Source: Paenibacillus taihuensis
Lineage (GTDB): Bacteria; Bacillota; Bacilli; Paenibacillales; Paenibacillaceae
Direction of reading: 5' to 3'
Length of the DNA stretch: 64,000 nucleotides
NCBI RefSeq assembly: GCF_003386535.1
Contig: NZ_QTTN01000019.1
Span: 1 to 64,000, forward strand
Below, piece by piece: positions 60,099 to 64,000 of this stretch (position 1 is its first letter; each line of letters begins with the position of its first letter). Both the position numbers and the translations under genes were made by a program. The notes beneath the pieces were generated by a model that saw only the letters and a list, made by a program, of their open reading frames with translations, searched no databases and was not told where the DNA came from.

Positions 60099-60818
60099 AT
60101 GTATGCAGATGTTACCTCGGAATGGGATGTTTACTTATTGGCTGGCGTCGGTTCAAGAAGGACGATCTTCAGCGAATGCGTCAAGGAGCTGCAGCACAGG
60201 TTAACCGATAACGGAAAGATCTCCGCGATTCGCGAGCTGTTCCCTTACGGCGACCATACGCATAATTTCTTTCAGCAGCTGCTGCAAGTCCGCAAGGATC
60301 TATACCGTCTCCGGAGGGCGGTACAGTTCGGTGCGAGGGCGGTTGCCGCACAGGTGCGGAAGCTATCCGCCGGCAGGCCGGTCATCTTCATCGGCCATAG
60401 CGGGGGCGGAGTTGCCGCGTATCAAGCGGCGGTCTTGCTGAGCGAAGAAGGCTGTATCACCGATTGGCGGGTCATCCAGGTCGGTTCACCGAAGCTGCCG
60501 ATTCAGCGGGAGCATAATCATAAGGTGCACTATGTGGTGGCTGTGAATGAGGACGGCGAATGCGCGGATTATATTACGCGGCTTGGAAGCTGGGGAGGCA
60601 TCTGCCGAAATCGGTTCGGGATGTGGTATTGGAACCGGTCGAAGTATGCGCCGAAGCATATCATTCCGCTGACGCTCGTCGGCGGGCACCAGCATTATTT
60701 TCGCAGAGAAGCGCCATATGTGCATCCGGAACGCGGGTCGAACCTCGTCATCACCATCGATACGATATGGGATCGTGTACTGCGCGAGATATGCTTGCCG
60801 GCGTCCCATGTGATATAA
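60099..60818 (+). CDS. Lipase-like alpha/beta hydrolase
   Basis: A hydrolase of about 239 residues with a nucleophile elbow GHSGGG (near residue 117) preceded by the strand RPVIFIG, and possible Asp and His partners (DGECADYI, GGHQHYFR) later. DVYLLAGVGSRRTIFSE at the start resembles esterase/lipase family N-termini. I prefer ATG 60099 (after GGGCGGTGA) over ATG 60012, which lacks a site. No signal peptide. Substrate is unknown. Confidence 0.7.
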   Translation: MYADVTSEWDVYLLAGVGSRRTIFSECVKELQHRLTDNGKISAIRELFPYGDHTHNFFQQLLQVRKDLYRLRRAVQFGARAVAAQVRKLSAGRPVIFIGHSGGGVAAYQAAVLLSEEGCITDWRVIQVGSPKLPIQREHNHKVHYVVAVNEDGECADYITRLGSWGGICRNRFGMWYWNRSKYAPKHIIPLTLVGGHQHYFRREAPYVHPERGSNLVITIDTIWDRVLREICLPASHVI

Positions 60819-60824
60819 CAAGTA

Positions 60825-60852
60825 ACCGCGGTCCTGATGGACCGCGGTTTTT
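60825..60852. terminator. Intrinsic terminator
   Basis: ACCGCGGTCC, loop TGAT, GGACCGCGGT and TTTT between two convergent genes. Confidence 0.85.
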
Positions 60853-60856
60853 GCAT

Positions 60857-61705
60857 TTATTCGTCTGCGTCCAGCTCTGGAGCTGGTGTCGGCGAAGCGG
60901 CTGCTTCTGTTTCTGATGCTTCCGCTGTCGCTGGCGGACTTGCGCGCATCTTGCGGGGCTTGGCCATTTCGGCATCGAAATACGCTTGAAGCTCCGCCAC
61001 TTTGCGTGGATCCTCCAGGGATACTTTGCCTTCAAGAACGTGCCGGGCGATTGCGGTCCAGGTAGGCGTTACCTTCTGCTGCGCGATAATACGGATGGCG
61101 TTCTTGACAAGTTTGCGTTCTTTGGCATTCGAGTAGACGTCCTTGAATTGCTGGATTCGTCCGAAATCAAGCTCTTGGAACACTGCGCGGAAGATGTCTC
61201 CGGTCATCCGTGCATCTTCAAGTGCCCGGTGCGCGTTGTTGTCTTCGCCGCCAAGCCCGAGATCGGTCAGGGCGGCCTCGACGCTGACGTCATTCGTGAC
61301 GCCTTTGAAGTGAATATATCCTTTAAGCAGGTCATAGTACTTCGCACCCATCCAGTAGGCATCATCCATCTTATGCATGCGCGTATCGAACACGATCCGC
61401 TTCATATCTTCGCCGCCCCAAGTGACGATGAGGAAGTCCTCGTAGGGTCCGAGCCAGCTCAGAAATTCGGAGATTACCTTCGGGAAGCTGTCTGCGGCAT
61501 CGATCCCCTCTTGGGGAATGCCGGTTTTCTTCTTAATGAATTCATTCAATTTGGCAAAATAAACCGGTTTAATTAATGCCGTAAATTCATCGACCGGCGT
61601 AAGCGACTCGTTAAGCCGCACTGCGCCAATCTCGATGACCTCCATCGGCAATTCGCTTGCAAATTTTCGTCCGTTAAATTCGATATCAAGAATAATATAG
61701 TCCAC
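60857..61705 (-). CDS. 3'-5' exonuclease, DEDDh family (KapD-like)
   Basis: A 282-residue exonuclease. The DEDDh residues appear in IILDIEFNGRK (Asp and Glu), VTWGGEDM (Asp) and NNAHRALEDARMTGDIF (His and Asp), covering residues about 1-175. The remaining C-terminal part is helical and ends in an Ala/Pro/Glu-rich tail. The domain pattern is like KapD, the inhibitor of the KinA sporulation pathway, though the extra C-terminal part is unusual. GTG 61705 follows CGGAGG, 6 nt away. Confidence 0.8.
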   Translation of the reverse strand: MDYIILDIEFNGRKFASELPMEVIEIGAVRLNESLTPVDEFTALIKPVYFAKLNEFIKKKTGIPQEGIDAADSFPKVISEFLSWLGPYEDFLIVTWGGEDMKRIVFDTRMHKMDDAYWMGAKYYDLLKGYIHFKGVTNDVSVEAALTDLGLGGEDNNAHRALEDARMTGDIFRAVFQELDFGRIQQFKDVYSNAKERKLVKNAIRIIAQQKVTPTWTAIARHVLEGKVSLEDPRKVAELQAYFDAEMAKPRKMRASPPATAEASETEAAASPTPAPELDADE

Positions 61706-61865
61706 GCAGTGCCTCCGGTGTTTACCTGAAATTCGTCGTACTACTTAAGTCTAACGCTGCTGCGCGCAAAGAGCAACATTGGCATTTCGATCTGATTTAA
61801 TAGATAATGAGAGTACTGATTTTTAGTGATTTCAGGCGCGGCGCCTATTGAATCGGAGGGATTTC

Positions 61866-62804
61866 GTGGTTACTTTTCTTCAACTTAATACGATATTTCT
61901 AAGCATGATCATGGAAGCCATTCCGTTCATCCTGCTTGGTGTTATTGTGTCGGGACTTATTCAGACGTTTCTATCAGAGAGATGGATCTCGCGGCTGCTG
62001 CCGCAGAACCGGTATCTAGCATCGCTGCTAGGCTGCGGGGTCGGATTGTTCTTCCCTGCGTGCGAATGCGGGATCGTACCGATTACGAGGCGGCTTATTC
62101 GTAAAGGCGTTCCGCTCCACGCGGGCATCGCGTTCATGCTGACCGGGCCGATCATTAACCCAGTTGTGCTGTTTGCTACATATATCGCGTTCGGCAATGA
62201 TTGGCGGATGGTGCTAATCCGCGGGGGATCTGCCGTCGTCGTTGCTTATGTGACCGCAATTGTTATCTCTTACCTGTATCCGAAGCTGCCGATGAGGCTG
62301 CATGAAGCTGCGGTTATGGAAACTGCAGCCGGCGATGCGGGTTCTGCAGCTGCTGCGCATTCTGGACATGCTCATAGAGCCGAACGCGAGCCGCTCCACC
62401 GTCGCTTGTATGATGTCATGCTGCATGCTATTGAGGAATTCTTTTCGGTTGGAAAATATCTGGTGCTCGGCGCTTTCATCGCTGCATCCATGCAGACATT
62501 CATTCCGACATCTTCGCTCATGCATATGGGCAATAATCCGGTTACGGCTTCGCTGGTTATGATTGGATTGGCCTTCGTCATGTCGCTCTGTTCGGAGGCG
62601 GATGCGTTCATCGCTTCCTCGTTCCGAAGTACGTTCTCGGTCGGCGCGTTGTCGGCTTTTCTCGTGTTCGGTCCGATGATCGATATTAAGAATACGCTGA
62701 TGCTGCTCGGCGTCTTTAAAGGACGGTTCGTGATTGTGCTGATCGCACTCGTCGCGGCATGCACACTCGGTACTTCGTTACTCGTAGGGAGGCTGTTCGG
62801 ATGA
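61866..62804 (+). CDS. Permease of the UPF0718 (YcgR/YraQ) family
   Basis: A 312-residue membrane protein with about eight segments. It has the GCGVGLFFPACECGIVPITRRLIRKGVPLHAGIAFMLTGPIINPVV signature and a second C-terminal half with LCSEADAFIASSFRSTFSVGALSAFLVFGPMIDIKN. A His-rich stretch (HSGHAHRAER) sits in the central loop. GTG 61866 is preceded by GGAGGG at 5 nt; the longer TTG frame runs over that site. Its stop overlaps the start of the next gene (ATGA), so the two are a translationally coupled pair. Transported substrate is unknown. Confidence 0.82.
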   Translation: MVTFLQLNTIFLSMIMEAIPFILLGVIVSGLIQTFLSERWISRLLPQNRYLASLLGCGVGLFFPACECGIVPITRRLIRKGVPLHAGIAFMLTGPIINPVVLFATYIAFGNDWRMVLIRGGSAVVVAYVTAIVISYLYPKLPMRLHEAAVMETAAGDAGSAAAAHSGHAHRAEREPLHRRLYDVMLHAIEEFFSVGKYLVLGAFIAASMQTFIPTSSLMHMGNNPVTASLVMIGLAFVMSLCSEADAFIASSFRSTFSVGALSAFLVFGPMIDIKNTLMLLGVFKGRFVIVLIALVAACTLGTSLLVGRLFG

Positions 62805-63784
62805 TACGTCTTTATATTTTGGCGGGATTCTCCTGCTTGTTCCTTATGATGCACTTGAACGGCAATTTGAACAAATATATCAATACGAAATACGCCTATT
62901 TGTCTGAAAGCGCGATCGTGCTGCTCGTCACCCTGTTCGTCTTCGAATTCATTCGACTGTACGCCAAGGAGAGAGAGGCGAATCGGCGCAAGACGAAGGA
63001 ACTGCTCGGAGATGAAAAGGTGGGCGGGGATGATCACGCGGCACACGGCCATAATCATGCTCACACTCACGGTCACAGCCATAGTCATGACAGTCACGAC
63101 CGTGACCACGAACATCATTTGCACCATGCTCATCACGACCACGATCATCATGGACATTCGCACGATGAACCGATCCGGTGGAAGAGGTATCTCGGTTATG
63201 GGATTCTTATTTTCCCCCTGATTACAGGGTTTTTCCTGCCTGTTCAGACGCTCGATTCCAGCTTTGTTAAGGCAAAAGGCTTCTCGTTCCCGAACTTCGA
63301 CGCATCCGCAGACAATCCGGGATTCCACCAGTTCCTGAAGCCGGACACAAGCGTCTTCTACGGCAAGCAAGGCTATGCGAAGGTGTCGAAGAAGGAGCTC
63401 GAAGAGTTCAGCAATATGAAGAACGTGGAGCTTAATGACATTAATTATTTGAAGGGGCTCGAATCGATTTACAATTACCCGACGACATTCACGGGGCGCA
63501 CGGTCAGCTTTGACGGGTTTATTTATAAAGGCGAGCAGGTAGAGGGCAATCATTACTTCGTATTCCGCTTCGGCTTCATCCACTGCGTTGCGGACTCCGG
63601 GGTGTTCGGGATGCTCGTCAATTTCCCATCGGACGCGACCTTCCATGACGACGATTGGGTTCATGTCACGGGTAAGCTGAATTGGACCTTCTATCAACCG
63701 TTCAAACAGACAATTCCCGAACTGACCGTTGAGAAGTGGAATTCGATTCCGAAGCCGAAGGATCCATATGTTTATCGCGCTTAG
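62801..63784 (+). CDS. TIGR03943/YcgQ-like membrane protein with a histidine-rich loop
   Basis: A 327-residue membrane protein with two N-terminal segments (about 3-18 and 37-53), a third at about 131-147, and a soluble C-terminal half (about 165-327) with NPGFHQFLKP and TFTGRTVSFDGFIYKGEQVEGNHYFVFRFGFIHC. Residues 79-121 contain 22 His, mostly in HGH, HSH and HHDH clusters, which would bind Zn2+, Ni2+ or similar. ATG 62801 overlaps the upstream permease gene's stop. The pair likely handles a metal or a metal-linked solute; this is an inference. Confidence 0.85.
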   Translation: MIRLYILAGFSCLFLMMHLNGNLNKYINTKYAYLSESAIVLLVTLFVFEFIRLYAKEREANRRKTKELLGDEKVGGDDHAAHGHNHAHTHGHSHSHDSHDRDHEHHLHHAHHDHDHHGHSHDEPIRWKRYLGYGILIFPLITGFFLPVQTLDSSFVKAKGFSFPNFDASADNPGFHQFLKPDTSVFYGKQGYAKVSKKELEEFSNMKNVELNDINYLKGLESIYNYPTTFTGRTVSFDGFIYKGEQVEGNHYFVFRFGFIHCVADSGVFGMLVNFPSDATFHDDDWVHVTGKLNWTFYQPFKQTIPELTVEKWNSIPKPKDPYVYRA

Positions 63785-63816
63785 TTATTGAAATCCCAAA
63801 TCATGGAGGTATCGAT

Positions 63817-64000
63817 ATGAAGACAGAGCATTCTCAAGTGCGAGCGCAAATGCAAGATCAAGCGAAGGTTCATCCGATTCTGCCCTATATGCCAACGATC
63901 TTCTTCCCCGTACGTGACTTGAAGCAATCCATCGAGTGGTACACGAGACTGTTTGAAGTGTCAGTCGAGCCGAAGCAGGACGGCGGCGGTATCTATTACT
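63817..64000 (+). CDS. VOC (glyoxalase-like) protein, N-terminal fragment cut by the window end
   Basis: ATG 63817 follows TGGAGGT. The 61 visible residues begin KTEHSQVRAQMQDQAKVHPILPYMPTIFFPVRDLKQSIEWYTRLFEV, with the PVRDLKQSIEWYTRLF pattern of vicinal-oxygen-chelate domains. The rest lies outside the window. Confidence 0.7.
   Translation, partial: MKTEHSQVRAQMQDQAKVHPILPYMPTIFFPVRDLKQSIEWYTRLFEVSVEPKQDGGGIYY

Overview
The window looks like chromosomal DNA of a spore-forming Firmicute of the Paenibacillus type. The base composition is moderate, ribosome-binding sites of the AGGAGG type are strong, and intrinsic terminators (hairpin plus T-run) are abundant. Several genes are typical of Bacillales: a YneR/HesB-like protein, a DacF-like carboxypeptidase, YqkE, RocF/RocD/RocA/RocG, a KapD-like exonuclease, UgtP/MGDG-type glycosyltransferase and an ABC-F ribosome protection protein. 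The genus assignment is an inference from gene content; I could not run a search.

Layout. (1) 1-340: the 3' end of a group II intron, comprising the maturase C-terminus and domains V/VI. (2) 371-7306: a four-gene urea/guanidine carboxylase operon (two UAAP/DUF1989 proteins, biotin-dependent carboxylase, allophanate hydrolase). (3) 8023-11380: a biotin uptake locus, bioY divergent from two ECF ATPases, the second fused to an EcfT-like membrane domain, with a BirA-type operator between them. (4) 11454-21590: mixed housekeeping genes, including an M42 peptidase, a DMT transporter, an ArsR/SRPBCC pair, an MBL hydrolase, a glycolipid glycosyltransferase, an aldo/keto reductase, DacF, YneR and a LysR regulator. 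(5) 21591-22240: a repeat-rich intergenic region. (6) 22241-32772: arginine/proline/glutamate catabolism, with arginase, ornithine aminotransferase, a second arginase-like protein lacking metal ligands, a sigma-54 activator, proline dehydrogenase, P5C dehydrogenase, glutamate dehydrogenase and malic enzyme. Together these would take arginine or proline to glutamate, 2-oxoglutarate and pyruvate. The urea released by arginase could feed the carboxylase route of region 2 if that enzyme accepts urea. (7) 32920-39775: an ArsR-like regulator and a complete five-gene peptide/nickel-type ABC importer. (8) 39800-40870: decayed small membrane genes and a palindromic repeat element. (9) 40878-44673: DeoR and LysR regulators, a DapA-family aldolase and an MTHFR-like protein.

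(10) 45104-55064 is the most unusual block: nine closely packed co-directional genes. They encode three Gfo/Idh/MocA oxidoreductases, a sugar isomerase/epimerase, two sulfatase-fold enzymes with Thr where the formylglycine Cys/Ser should be, an APS-kinase-like protein, an AraC regulator and one classical Cys-type sulfatase. There is no transporter, glycosidase, ATP sulfurylase or PAPS reductase in the block, and no signal peptides are evident. I infer a cytoplasmic pathway acting on a sulfated or phosphorylated sugar or cyclitol; its substrate is unknown.

(11) 55168-64000: a NiCoT metal transporter, YqkE, an ABC-F gene remnant fused to a remnant of another gene, an intact ABC-F gene with an attenuator-like leader, a tubby-like protein, a lipase-like hydrolase, an exonuclease, a YcgR/YcgQ-like membrane pair with a His-rich loop, and the start of a VOC-family gene cut by the window end.

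No tRNA, rRNA or CRISPR array was seen. All function calls rest on motif recognition by eye.
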